A DNA stretch of 64,000 bases, taken from contig NZ_SUPW01000011.1 in the NCBI RefSeq assembly GCF_013337285.1, positions 1-64,000 of the forward strand, written 5' to 3'. Made by a program: the position numbers and the translations under genes. Every line of letters begins with the position of its first letter. Position 1 is the stretch's first letter. Of the stretch, positions 8,025 to 16,857 are shown piece after piece. The notes beneath the pieces are model-generated. The model was not told the DNA's origin and searched no databases. It saw nothing but the letters and a program-made list of their open reading frames with translations. This DNA comes from Agrobacterium tumefaciens. Lineage in GTDB: Bacteria; Pseudomonadota; Alphaproteobacteria; Rhizobiales; Rhizobiaceae.

Positions 8025-9254
8025 TTACTGGTTGAGCACTTTTTCATCGAGCGCTTCGGCAAGCGCCGTCGACATGTCCCAGAAAGCCGGGGCAGACAGG
8101 CGCGGATAGACGCTCTGCGGCAAAACATGCTCCTGCACGGCCTTCGGCATCAGATCATTGGTGACATCCGTACGGGGAGAACGCGAAGCCTTGTTTTCCA
8201 GCTTCCAGAGCTGGAATTCCTTGCTCATCGCCATATCGATGAGGAGCAACGCCGATGCAACGTTCTTGGCATTGGCCGGCACGAACATGGCGTCGCCCGA
8301 TCCGACCTGGCCCTTTTCAAGAAGCGTGACGCGGAAACTATCCGGCAATTGTTTGGTGCCGAGGAAGCTCATGACCTGATCTTCCCAGACGGTGCCCATG
8401 TGAAGCTGCTGGTTGTTGATGAGATTGAGCGTGTCGGCATTGCCGTTGGTCAGTTCAGCCACGGCAAGAAGACGGCGGTAATAATCCCAGACGGGCGTGA
8501 GGCACTCGGACTCCATGGCCCAGTCTTCGGCCTGCTGCAGCGTCTGATTATAGTCGGTGAGCTTTGCACGGCAGTCGCCGGTGAGATAATTAAGCGCCAC
8601 CGAATAAATGAAGCCGCCGCCGGAACCGCCCTTGGCCGGCAGGGTAACGCCGAGACGCTTGGGGTTCTTTTCAGCCCAGACGAGCAGGTCCTCGAAGCTC
8701 TTCGGCACATCTTCAGCCTTCACGAAGGCGGAATCGTAACCGATGGCGGTCTGGTTGAGATGCACCAGCGGGAAGCTACCGCCATGCGGCTTGCCGAAGA
8801 CGGTTTCGGCCATTTGCGGATTGTAATTGGCCATGTTCGGCAGGATTTTCGTCAGCGCAATATTGCCGACAACGCCCTTGGAAGAGAGAAGAGGATAACT
8901 GCCGCCACCGGCAAAATAGGCATCGACCGGCGAATCCTGGCCTGCCGCCTGCACCGCGATGAGCTGCTGGTTCGCCTGATCGCCCTTCACATCGCTATAG
9001 GCGACCTTGATGCCATATTTGGCTTCGAAACGGGTGATCAGCTCCTTCCATGTATCGGCGAAGCTGCCGGCGAAATTATACATCGTCACCGCGCCCTCGG
9101 CTTTGGCGGCGGGAACGACGATCTCATAGAAATTGTCACGCGTAACCTTCGACAGATCGAAGTTCAGGTTTTTCATGTTGCTGTCAGCGGAAAGGCACGG
9201 CGCTGCCGTCGTCGCCAGCGCAAGCGCGGCGATCGCAAGAAATTTCAGGCGCAT
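8025..9254 (-). CDS. ABC transporter periplasmic substrate-binding protein
   Basis: The 409-residue protein begins with a signal peptide (MRLKFLAIAALALATTAAPCLSA) and continues as a type-2 periplasmic binding protein of the spermidine/iron/thiamine-like class, with AEGAVTMYNFAGSFADTWKELITRFEAKYGIKV near residue 54. It is the first gene of the minus-strand operon (binding protein, ATPase, two permeases, GDPD, phosphatase). A good GGAGGAAC ribosome binding site precedes the ATG. The ligand is not evident from sequence; the downstream enzymes point to a glycerophosphodiester. It faces the ROK regulator across a 145-base intergenic region holding a palindrome. Confidence 0.9.
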   Translation of the reverse strand: MRLKFLAIAALALATTAAPCLSADSNMKNLNFDLSKVTRDNFYEIVVPAAKAEGAVTMYNFAGSFADTWKELITRFEAKYGIKVAYSDVKGDQANQQLIAVQAAGQDSPVDAYFAGGGSYPLLSSKGVVGNIALTKILPNMANYNPQMAETVFGKPHGGSFPLVHLNQTAIGYDSAFVKAEDVPKSFEDLLVWAEKNPKRLGVTLPAKGGSGGGFIYSVALNYLTGDCRAKLTDYNQTLQQAEDWAMESECLTPVWDYYRRLLAVAELTNGNADTLNLINNQQLHMGTVWEDQVMSFLGTKQLPDSFRVTLLEKGQVGSGDAMFVPANAKNVASALLLIDMAMSKEFQLWKLENKASRSPRTDVTNDLMPKAVQEHVLPQSVYPRLSAPAFWDMSTALAEALDEKVLNQ

Positions 9255-9300
9255 TGAATGGTTCCTCCTGGGGACCCGTTGTTGACCGGCCCCTTATTAA

Positions 9301-9315
9301 TACACTCTAAGTGTA
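9301..9315. promoter_or_regulatory. Operator-like palindrome between ABC operon and ROK gene
   Basis: TACACT-CTA-AGTGTA is a perfect 6-bp inverted repeat with a 3-base centre, in AT-rich flanks (TTAA to the left, ATATT to the right). It lies in the only intergenic space between the binding-protein gene and the divergent ROK regulator. A ROK repressor site controlling both directions is the simplest reading. Confidence 0.5.
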
Positions 9316-9399
9316 ATATTTATGACAGTCCAGTGAAAAATGCTGTCGCGAACCGATGCCCCATGTTGCCGCCGCCCCGCGCAGCCGTTATCCAAGGCG

Positions 9400-10548
9400 A
9401 TGACAACAGATCAGACGCCGCTCCAGACCTTCAACCGCCAGCCGCTTGCCAGCGAGAACGAGCGCCTGATTCTGGATATCATCCGCCGCCACGGCCCCAT
9501 CGCCCGGGCGTCGATTACCGGCCACACGAACCTGACCCAGCAATCCGTGCACCGGCTGATCGAAGGCCTTTTGGAGCGCGGGCTTCTGCGCACCGGCGCG
9601 CCGCTCAAGGGCACACGTGGCCAGCCAAGCCCCACTATCGAGCTGGTGCCCGAAGGGGCCTATTCGCTCGGTATTTCCATCAACACCGATTCCGTGGTGA
9701 TCTGCCTCGCCGATTTTCGCTGTGCCGTGATCGTCGAGGAAAAACTGAGGATGCTGCCCGGCGATCGGGAAATGACGCTTGCCGCGCTGTCGCTGGTTCT
9801 TGAAAGGCAGTTGGCGGAACACGCCATACCGCGCGAGCGGCTGCTTGGCCTCGGCTTTTCCATGTCAGGTTTCTTCGTGTCGGAAGACCGGGCATTCAAC
9901 GCGCCTGAACCTCTACGAGACTGGTCGCTGATGGATCTGAAACCGATCCTCGAAGAAAGGTTTCAACTGCCCGTCTGGCTGGAAAACAACGGCACCACGG
10001 GTGCCATCGGCGAAAGCCTTCGCGGTGTCGGCTCGTGGTGCCAGACCTTCGCCTACCTGTCCTTCAACTATGGTTTCGGCGGCGGCCTCATTCTCAGCGG
10101 CCAGCCGTTTTACGGTTTCCACGGCAACGCCGGCGAATTCAGCGGCATATACAGCCCGGATGAATCGCCCAAGCGCCCGGCCCTGCAATATCTGATCGCG
10201 ACTTTACAGAAAAACGGCGTCGATATCCATTCGATCGAAGCCCTTTATCGGCAGTTCGACCCTTCATGGCCGGGTGTGGAGGAGTGGCTGGCCGAGACCA
10301 TGCCACAGGTGGACCGGCTGGTGGCGAGCCTGATCGCCGTTCTCGATCCGCAGGCTATCGTCTTCGGCGGACAATTGCCGCGCGCGCTGGGTCGAATGAT
10401 GATCGAACGCGCGCACATGCCTTCGCAACGCGAGCACCGTTATGGTGTCGGGCCAAAGGAGGCGAAGCTGGTTCTCAGCGAGACCGAAGGCGATCCTTCA
10501 GCCCTTGGCGCGGCGCTGTTGCCGCTCCGGGTGCGCTACTTCCTGTAG
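9400..10548 (+). CDS. ROK family transcriptional regulator
   Basis: The 382-residue protein has an N-terminal winged helix (ENERLILDIIRRHGPIARASITGHTNLTQQSVHRLIEGLLERGLL) followed by a sugar-kinase-like ROK domain (YSLGISINTDSVVICLAD, LPVWLENNGTTGAIGE, GNAGEFSGIYSP). The usual Cys-rich zinc motif of ROK proteins is not evident. Such proteins are mostly sugar- or sugar-phosphate-responsive repressors. I chose the ATG at 9400 (MTTDQTPLQ) over 9340 because the preceding residues look non-coding and AAGG lies just upstream. It is divergent from the ABC/GDPD/phosphatase operon, its likely target. Confidence 0.88.
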   Translation: MTTDQTPLQTFNRQPLASENERLILDIIRRHGPIARASITGHTNLTQQSVHRLIEGLLERGLLRTGAPLKGTRGQPSPTIELVPEGAYSLGISINTDSVVICLADFRCAVIVEEKLRMLPGDREMTLAALSLVLERQLAEHAIPRERLLGLGFSMSGFFVSEDRAFNAPEPLRDWSLMDLKPILEERFQLPVWLENNGTTGAIGESLRGVGSWCQTFAYLSFNYGFGGGLILSGQPFYGFHGNAGEFSGIYSPDESPKRPALQYLIATLQKNGVDIHSIEALYRQFDPSWPGVEEWLAETMPQVDRLVASLIAVLDPQAIVFGGQLPRALGRMMIERAHMPSQREHRYGVGPKEAKLVLSETEGDPSALGAALLPLRVRYFL

Positions 10549-10629
10549 TAGTGATCATCCAGCGGTTTTCAAATCCGGCGAGACCGCCGTAACCGGGGGT
10601 TGCGGCGGCCTGCGTCCTTGCATCACGCC

Positions 10630-12612
10630 CTATTCGACCAGCACCGACAATGCCGAACCCGTATAGATTGGCCTCACCTTCACATTGCCCGCATCGATCG
10701 TAGCGAATGTGCCGGTCAGGCCGTTGGCAGAGATCACATCGAGCCGTGTGCCGGCAGCCGGTGCGCCGCCATCGAAGGCGAGCTTCAGCGTGGCGCCGTC
10801 CAGCACCGCATTGCCCTTGATCTTCAGCCCGACCTTTTGTGGATCAAACGTCAGCCCACCGCCCGACTGCATAAAATCGCCGCCGATGACAACATCCTTT
10901 TTTCCCGTAAGCTGGAGCGTGCCGCCGCTGATCAGAACGCCGCCGGTTCCAAGCGCATCCGTAGAGGAAGCCACCAGCGTGCCATCCCTGAGGATCGTTC
11001 CGCCACCATAACTGTTGTTGCCGCTGAGCGTCAGCGATCCGCTGCCGGATTTGACGAGACGCCCGTGCCCTGCAATATCGTTCGTCCAGCGGTCTGCGGC
11101 ACTAAACCCGCCGGCGGCGGCATCCATCGTCACCTCGACATCGCCGTCAAACGCGCCGTAACCACCGGCGGCGGCTACCAGATTGATGCGGCCCCAGCCA
11201 TTGCTGTCATCGAGCAGTGGATAACCGGCCTCGATGCCGGTGGAGAACAGAACGGCGCGACGCTCTGCGGCATCGAGATAAGGCAGGCGCGTTTCCAGCA
11301 GAACCTCGGCCCCCTTCGGCACCACCATCGGCGCATCGCCCACGGCTTTGTCGCGGCTGAAGGAAAAGGTCATGCGCCTGCGATAATCCGCCTCATTCGC
11401 CGCCGCATCGGCGAACCGGTCAACATCCGGCTTTGCGCCATGGGCGAAGTCGACAAGCGACTGGCCCTGCGGCAGACGCTTGGCAAAATAGGTCTGCAAG
11501 GCTTCGTGGGCAGCCTTCTTCACCTCCGCGTTTTTGGGATCCTGCAACATGGCGGCGGCCATCGCCGTTGCCGTAATGCGGCCGCCGATCACGTCGAGCG
11601 GCGAATGCATGCCGGCGACGATGCGGCTCTCGCCGAGTTCGGAGGCCGCCGTCAACAATTCGGAAAAACGCTCCGGCACGGCATAGGCATAAGCAATGGC
11701 GGCAAGATAGGCGGCATTGGTGTGACCGCTCGGAAAACCGCCATCCTTGGCACGACCGCGATTTTCGCGGGCATATTTCAGCGCCGGAACGACAACGCCG
11801 GCGTCGCTATCATAGCTTTCGAAGATTCGGTCACCGATGGTTTCCTTGCCGGTCTCGATCACCTCGCCCTTGGCATTCATGCGCCAGGGCCGTGGTGTGG
11901 AATAGAAGTATTTCGCCGGCGATGTCGTACCCTCAGGGCCGCGGATCACCTTCATGAAGGCGACAAAATCCTTCATCTCGCTATCCGCCGCACCGGCCTC
12001 GGTGCCCTTGTCGTCTTCCTTGCGGGTAATGACCTCATTGGGGTCGAAATCCGCCAATGTGTGATTGATCGTGGTCGTCGCACCCGCCCCCTCGCGATAC
12101 CAGGCGGTGAGCGGCCCCATGCCGTCAATGACGCTGAAACCCTGCGAACGGCGGTCATTCATGTAAGCTTCGAAAGCGGCGGCACGCGTGCGGTTTTCAC
12201 CGGTCACTGACAGCACGTAGCGCATGTTTTCCTGCCAGACGGCCGGATCGACAATCTTCACATGGCTGAAATCCGAGGGGCCATCGCCATTCGCGCCGCC
12301 ATCCGCCCATTTTTCATCGCCGAGCGTCCAGATGCGGTTGAAACCGGAGAGGATTTCGATGATCGGATTGTCCCGGTCGTCATAGGCACGAACATCCTCG
12401 CCCTTCTCATTCTTGCCGGTCTGGTTGCGATAATTGTCGGAAAGCGGCAGCGGATAGGTCGCGGCAGGCTCCGGCACCGTGATCGCATAACCCTGACCTG
12501 CCGGCCCGGTGCGATCAAACGCTTGCGCGCTCGGAACAAGAACGAGCAATGCGACGGAGGCAAGCAGGGACAATCGTGCGGACGGAAAAGACGACATCTT
12601 CAGTTTGGCCAT
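10630..12612 (-). CDS. Secreted PAP2-type acid phosphatase with autotransporter-associated beta repeat
   Basis: The 660-residue protein starts with a signal peptide ending near SAQAFDRTG. A PAP2 domain follows, with GGFPSGHTNAAYLAAIAYAY and SRIVAGMHSPLDVIGG carrying the catalytic PSGH and SR-H-D motifs. The last quarter is Gly/Ser/Thr-rich with an autotransporter-associated beta-strand repeat (SGSLTLSGNNSYGGGTILRDGTLVASSTDALGTGGVLISGGTLQLTG). No C-terminal translocator barrel is visible. The ATG at 12612 has AGGA seven bases upstream, so the 17 further residues of the open frame are excluded. It should release phosphate from extracellular or periplasmic esters. It lies near the GDPD locus but is transcribed alone. 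Confidence 0.86.
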   Translation of the reverse strand: MAKLKMSSFPSARLSLLASVALLVLVPSAQAFDRTGPAGQGYAITVPEPAATYPLPLSDNYRNQTGKNEKGEDVRAYDDRDNPIIEILSGFNRIWTLGDEKWADGGANGDGPSDFSHVKIVDPAVWQENMRYVLSVTGENRTRAAAFEAYMNDRRSQGFSVIDGMGPLTAWYREGAGATTTINHTLADFDPNEVITRKEDDKGTEAGAADSEMKDFVAFMKVIRGPEGTTSPAKYFYSTPRPWRMNAKGEVIETGKETIGDRIFESYDSDAGVVVPALKYARENRGRAKDGGFPSGHTNAAYLAAIAYAYAVPERFSELLTAASELGESRIVAGMHSPLDVIGGRITATAMAAAMLQDPKNAEVKKAAHEALQTYFAKRLPQGQSLVDFAHGAKPDVDRFADAAANEADYRRRMTFSFSRDKAVGDAPMVVPKGAEVLLETRLPYLDAAERRAVLFSTGIEAGYPLLDDSNGWGRINLVAAAGGYGAFDGDVEVTMDAAAGGFSAADRWTNDIAGHGRLVKSGSGSLTLSGNNSYGGGTILRDGTLVASSTDALGTGGVLISGGTLQLTGKKDVVIGGDFMQSGGGLTFDPQKVGLKIKGNAVLDGATLKLAFDGGAPAAGTRLDVISANGLTGTFATIDAGNVKVRPIYTGSALSVLVE

Positions 12613-12772
12613 GACGAATCCTATGATTTGCAGCGAGTGACGCGTGACGAAAACAGGCGGCACGGCTTCCCGCGCGCCTCGTCATCAGGTTTAAACGGAG
12701 CGTATTTCAGTTTTTCGATAGTGCTGATCGAGAGAGCATATGCGGCAATATCCGCCCGAAAAAAGCGGAGAG

Positions 12773-12836
12773 ATATGCCCGGAGACCGGCTCCGGGCATA
12801 TCGTTTGATGGCTTGGCTCTTCCGGCAAAGCCGGAA
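12773..12836. terminator. Two hairpins downstream of the binding-protein gene
   Basis: Reading on the minus strand after the stop at 12847, a 7-bp stem with a 3-base loop (GCCGGAA/TTCCGGC, 12820-12836) is followed by a perfect 12-bp stem (12773-12784 with 12790-12801, loop 12785-12789). The T-run CTTTTTT follows shortly after on the minus strand. This is a good intrinsic terminator candidate for the oligogalacturonide-type binding protein gene. Confidence 0.7.
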
Positions 12837-12846
12837 TGGTAGCCCC

Positions 12847-14127
12847 TTATTTCTTGACTGCGACCGCCTCATTGATCTTGGCGACATCGTCAGCCAGAAC
12901 CTTGTAGGTCTGGTCGAGCGTCAACTCACCGACGATCAACTGGCTCATCCGCTGCACGATCTGCTGATACATGGCGCTGCCGCCCTTGGCGCGCTCAAAT
13001 TCGCGAGCTGCCTGCGGCACGTTCTTCTTGTTGTCGAGGAAGACCTTCATCGCCGCCCTGGCGTCTTCGCTCTTCAGCTTGTATTGCGGATCGACGATCT
13101 CCGCGCCCGTCAGGATGACGTAGTTTTCGGCGATTTCCCGCTGCACCTTCTCGGAGCCGAGGAATTCGACGAAATGAGCGACATCTTCAGGATATTTGGT
13201 ACGCTTGAAACCGACAATGGCGGTACCGCCGGGCATGGCGTAGCATCCGGCATCGCCGCAGGGCGCATTGATCGCCGTCCATTCGAAGGCGTCGCCGATC
13301 TTGTTCTGGAACGGATTGACCATCCAGTTGCCGGCAAGATAGGTCACGACATTGCCGTTGACGAACTCGTCACCCATGTTCTTGTACTGCGAACCGCCGG
13401 CGGCACCCCACATTTCCTTGGGGAAGCTGCCATTCTGCGTCCAGGAATAGATATCGGCGATGTATTTCTTCGACGCGTCATCGGGGAAGCTGAACTTCCC
13501 GTCCTTCACATAGGTCGCTCCATAAGCAAAGGCACCGCCAGAGAAGCGGTGGCCGGAGCGGTCCATGGTAAAGGGAATCTGCACACCGGTTGACTTGGCG
13601 ACGCGGGCGGAAGCCTCGACGATCTCGCTGAATTTCGCGGTCGGGCCTGGTAGCGGTTCACCCGCCTGCTCGAACAGCGTCTTGTTGACGAAGGGCAGGT
13701 TCAGCGTCTGCGACGCCATGTAGCCGTTGATCGACTGCGGATCATTGACGTTGGGCAGGCGAAGCTGGTTGAGGCTAGAACCGTGCAGCTTGGCGAAGGC
13801 CTCCGCATCCTTCATGTAAGGACGCATGTCGAGATAATAGGGCGCAAGCTGCCAGTCGGTGATCTTGGCGATATCTGGGCCTTCGCCTACCGCCAGCTGT
13901 ACCGGCAGTTGCTTGGAAACGGCATCATAGCCCGAAGACACGAAGTTGACCTTCACGCCCGGATTGGCGGCCTCGAACTCCTTGCTGAGTTCAGACATGC
14001 GCTGCACATAACCCTGGTCGTCATCCGTAAAAAGAAAAGTGATCGTGCGGGTCTCCGCCTGCGCGACCGAAAGACCCGCGATAGAAGCCAATACGAGGGC
14101 GCTGACGCCCGAAAACAATTTCACCAT
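12847..14127 (-). CDS. Sugar ABC transporter substrate-binding protein (family 1)
   Basis: The 426-residue protein has a signal peptide (MVKLFSGVSALVLASIAGLSVAQAE) and the family 1 binding-protein pattern (TDDDQGYVQRMSELSKEFEAANPGVKVNFVSSGYDAVSKQLPVQLAVGEGPDIAKI). GGGAGG six bases before the ATG at 14127 decides the start; the frame extends to 14250 but those residues look non-coding. It is divergent from the operon that holds the matching ATPase and two permeases plus pectin-type glycosidases. The ligand is therefore probably an unsaturated rhamnogalacturonan or galacturonan oligomer, which is inference from context. Confidence 0.9.
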   Translation of the reverse strand: MVKLFSGVSALVLASIAGLSVAQAETRTITFLFTDDDQGYVQRMSELSKEFEAANPGVKVNFVSSGYDAVSKQLPVQLAVGEGPDIAKITDWQLAPYYLDMRPYMKDAEAFAKLHGSSLNQLRLPNVNDPQSINGYMASQTLNLPFVNKTLFEQAGEPLPGPTAKFSEIVEASARVAKSTGVQIPFTMDRSGHRFSGGAFAYGATYVKDGKFSFPDDASKKYIADIYSWTQNGSFPKEMWGAAGGSQYKNMGDEFVNGNVVTYLAGNWMVNPFQNKIGDAFEWTAINAPCGDAGCYAMPGGTAIVGFKRTKYPEDVAHFVEFLGSEKVQREIAENYVILTGAEIVDPQYKLKSEDARAAMKVFLDNKKNVPQAAREFERAKGGSAMYQQIVQRMSQLIVGELTLDQTYKVLADDVAKINEAVAVKK

Positions 14128-14140
14128 GCTCATCCTCCCA

Positions 14141-14156
14141 ATGAAAATATTTTCAT
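14141..14156. promoter_or_regulatory. Perfect AT-rich palindrome, operator 1 of the pectin-type locus
   Basis: ATGAAAATATTTTCAT is a perfect 16-bp palindrome located 14 bases upstream of the binding-protein start. A near-identical site lies about 140 bp away, just upstream of the divergent gene. It is a plausible operator for the LacI protein encoded at 22475-23521. Confidence 0.6.
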
Positions 14157-14281
14157 AAATCGAACAGAAGCTCCTCTGCTTAATTCGATTTATCCTGTTT
14201 TGCGACTTGACAGAATAAACGTCAAGCTGTTTGTTTTGGCGAAATCGCACAAATCAACGTGAAAAAGCGAAGATAGATTTG

Positions 14282-14295
14282 TGAAAATAATTTCA
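14282..14295. promoter_or_regulatory. Operator 2 of the pectin-type locus
   Basis: TGAAAATAATTTCA repeats the 14141-14156 site with one central change, and both are followed by TAAA. It lies about 25 bases before the start of the 840-residue protein gene. Two copies flanking divergent promoters suit a repressor that loops the DNA. Confidence 0.6.
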
Positions 14296-14321
14296 TAAAG
14301 ATCGAAGGGAGGCGATCCATT

Positions 14322-16844
14322 ATGACGGATGGACCTTTGGCGACGAATGCGTCGCAACCCACATATACCGTTGCCGACGGCGAAACGGTGACAGCCTGGA
14401 TAGTCTCCGATCTGGTAGAGACCTCGTTTCCGGGAACGCTCGCGCCGGCGGAGGACCGGGTGAACTACCGTTTCATCAATGGTTTCGTCGATGTCGGCGA
14501 CCTGCCCTGCCGCAAGGCCTTCCAGCAGACCATGATCGGTCGCGACATCGCGCCTGAGGCTGCCTTTGCGGTTTCGCACCTCAACCTGCCCGGCTCCAAC
14601 CGCCGCGTTGAATTCACCGGCTTCTGGCATGTTCCCACCCACGTGCAGCGCTGGTTGAAGGGCACATTCCGCAGCGACACCACGCGAAAAGCGCATTTCC
14701 GGCTGCGCACCTGCGGCGGCGTGCGCATCTGGGTGAACGGCGCTGAACAGGTGCGCTTCGAACCCTTTATCCGCAATGTCGAAACCAGCCGTGACATCAC
14801 ACTCGAGCTTGCGGCCGGCGACAATGAGGTGCTGCTGCTCTGCGAGGATCTGGCGGAACGCGACATCATCTGGTTCTTCGAGCTTGAAGTTATCGACGCC
14901 ACACCGCTGACGGTCGTGCTGCCCGTGCCGCTCGACAGGGAAGAAACGAAGCGTCTTGCCGCCTTGGTGCGCGACGTTCGTCCTGCGCAGGATGTGTTTT
15001 CCGGCACGGCGCTTGAACTGGTTTTCGGTGCCGCGCCCACAAGCGACCTGCCCGTGCATATCGCGGTGAAAAGCCATGGACATGAGCGCGCGGCGCTTGC
15101 GGAAGTGGATACCGTGCTGCAAGCCGGGCAATCCTCGCTGACGATCCCTGAAACCAGGGGCATTTCGGACGGGTATCACGGCGTCAGGATTACCCTCGGT
15201 TCCGGAGACGGAACTGTAACGCGGGTTATCGACGCGGCCTTCATGCGCGATGCCGCCCCGCAACCCGCAGCCGCCGATATTGCCGAGCGAAAAAAGGCGG
15301 CGCTGTCCTTTAGCGCCCGTTTCGGCGCATGGCGCATCGGCCGGGCGCTGGCGATGGTCGCCACCGGCAGCGATGACCTCAAGACAATCGGCGGCATCGT
15401 TGATGCGACGCTGCGGTCCATCGACCGGCGCGAAGACTGCTCCGATTTCATCATGATCCCGCTTCTCTGGCTGGTGCGCGCCCATAGTGACCGCCTGCCG
15501 ACCGAGATGCTGGAGCGGATCAATGCTTCGATCCTCGCCTATCGCTACTGGGTGGATGAGCCCGGCAATGACGTCATGTGGTTCTGGAGCGAGAACCACG
15601 TTCTGTGCTTTCACACCAGCCAGCTGCTGGCCGGCGACTATCTGCCGGACGCCACCTTCACCGCCTCTGGCCGCACCGGCCGGCAACAGGCGGCGCTGGC
15701 GGCGGACCGGCTGGAGCGCTGGTTCGACAGTGTCGAGGCGCATGGCCTCGCCGAATGGAATTCGGCCGCCTATTACCCCGTGGATTTCATTGGCCTTCTC
15801 GCCATCGAGCATTGGGCAGGGACGGAGCTTGCCGCACGCGCACGCTACCAGCTCGATCTCATCTTCGAGATGATCGCACTGCATACGCTCAGTGGCGTTC
15901 CCTGCGGTTCTCAAGGCAGAGCCTATGACAAGGAGTTGCGCGCCGGACCGCTGACGGAACTGGCGCCCTTTGCGCAAGTGGCCTTTGGCCAGGGCTGGCT
16001 CAACAATGGCGTCGCCTCGCTGCCGATGTTCTGCTGCGGCGATTATCTGCCGCCCGTACATCTCGCCGCCCTTTCACAGCTTGAGGCTGGCCGTATGGTC
16101 GAGGCGCGGTATGCGCAGGGGCTGGAACCCGGCAAGCTCGTGCTTTTCAAGAACGAGGCCGCGCAGCTTTCAACCGTGGTGGATCATAAAACCGGTCGCC
16201 AAGGCCACCAGCAGCATGTCATGGACATCAAACTCGCCGGCCATCCCATGGCGCGGCTCTGGGTCAACCATCCCGGCGAAGATGATCCGTGGGGTACGCA
16301 GCGCCCCTCCTACTGGGCGGGCAGCGGCATCCTGCCGCGCGTGGCGCAACACCGTGATCTGGCGATGATGATCTTCGACACGGACGATCACCGCAACGAC
16401 TGGACCCATGCCTATCTCGGCCGCGACGGGCTGGACGAGGTGCTGACGGAGGGCAACTGGCTCATCACCCGTTCGGGCCGAGGCTTTGCCGCGCTTTATG
16501 CGACGAACGGGCTTGAACCCGTTACCGCAGGCGCCACCGCCAATCGCGAGATCAGATCACCCGGCCGCCGCGCCGGCTGGGTCGGCGTCATCGGCTGCGG
16601 GGATGTCGCGGAGTTTGCCCGTTTTCGGGAAAAAATCCTCGCCACACGCGTCACCTTCGAAGCCGAAAGCCGGCTGCTCTCGGTCACACCGCCGGGCAGA
16701 CCGGACCTCACCCTCACCTGGGACGGCGCGTTCACCATTGGCGGGCAAGCCATGGCCTTCGACCACGAGCAGCCCCAACCCGAAATCACATTCGACAGTG
16801 CCGATCCCGCATCCGGCGGCGCGGCACGACCATTTTACTCCTAA
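14322..16844 (+). CDS. Uncharacterised 840-residue protein of a pectin-oligomer locus
   Basis: I do not recognise a named family. No signal peptide or membrane segment is visible, so it is probably cytosolic. The N-terminal third is beta-rich (FTGFWHVPTHVQRWLKGTFRSD, RLRTCGGVRIWVNGAEQVRFEPFIRN), like the jelly-roll domains in front of glycosidases. The middle (about residues 330-600) is helical, with WFWSENHVLCFHTSQLLAGDYLPD and EWNSAAYYPVDFIGLLAIEHW, reminiscent of (alpha/alpha)6-toroid glycosidases or lyases. The C terminus returns to beta structure. It starts an operon with GH105, GH28 and a sugar ABC importer, 14 bases before the GH105 start. A role in cutting an imported oligosaccharide is likely but unproven. 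Confidence 0.85.
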   Translation: MTDGPLATNASQPTYTVADGETVTAWIVSDLVETSFPGTLAPAEDRVNYRFINGFVDVGDLPCRKAFQQTMIGRDIAPEAAFAVSHLNLPGSNRRVEFTGFWHVPTHVQRWLKGTFRSDTTRKAHFRLRTCGGVRIWVNGAEQVRFEPFIRNVETSRDITLELAAGDNEVLLLCEDLAERDIIWFFELEVIDATPLTVVLPVPLDREETKRLAALVRDVRPAQDVFSGTALELVFGAAPTSDLPVHIAVKSHGHERAALAEVDTVLQAGQSSLTIPETRGISDGYHGVRITLGSGDGTVTRVIDAAFMRDAAPQPAAADIAERKKAALSFSARFGAWRIGRALAMVATGSDDLKTIGGIVDATLRSIDRREDCSDFIMIPLLWLVRAHSDRLPTEMLERINASILAYRYWVDEPGNDVMWFWSENHVLCFHTSQLLAGDYLPDATFTASGRTGRQQAALAADRLERWFDSVEAHGLAEWNSAAYYPVDFIGLLAIEHWAGTELAARARYQLDLIFEMIALHTLSGVPCGSQGRAYDKELRAGPLTELAPFAQVAFGQGWLNNGVASLPMFCCGDYLPPVHLAALSQLEAGRMVEARYAQGLEPGKLVLFKNEAAQLSTVVDHKTGRQGHQQHVMDIKLAGHPMARLWVNHPGEDDPWGTQRPSYWAGSGILPRVAQHRDLAMMIFDTDDHRNDWTHAYLGRDGLDEVLTEGNWLITRSGRGFAALYATNGLEPVTAGATANREIRSPGRRAGWVGVIGCGDVAEFARFREKILATRVTFEAESRLLSVTPPGRPDLTLTWDGAFTIGGQAMAFDHEQPQPEITFDSADPASGGAARPFYS

Positions 16845-16857
16845 TCGGAATAACCAG

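Noticed and set aside
10600-12210. 536-codon open frame antisense to the PAP2 gene
   Set aside because: The PAP2 motifs PSGH and SR-H-D and the signal peptide are on the other strand; this frame has no family-like residues.
14190-16061. 623-codon open frame antisense to the 840-residue protein gene
   Set aside because: It is the GC-rich shadow of the plus-strand gene: low-complexity, rich in Arg, Gly and His, no domain, and it runs over the divergent promoter region.
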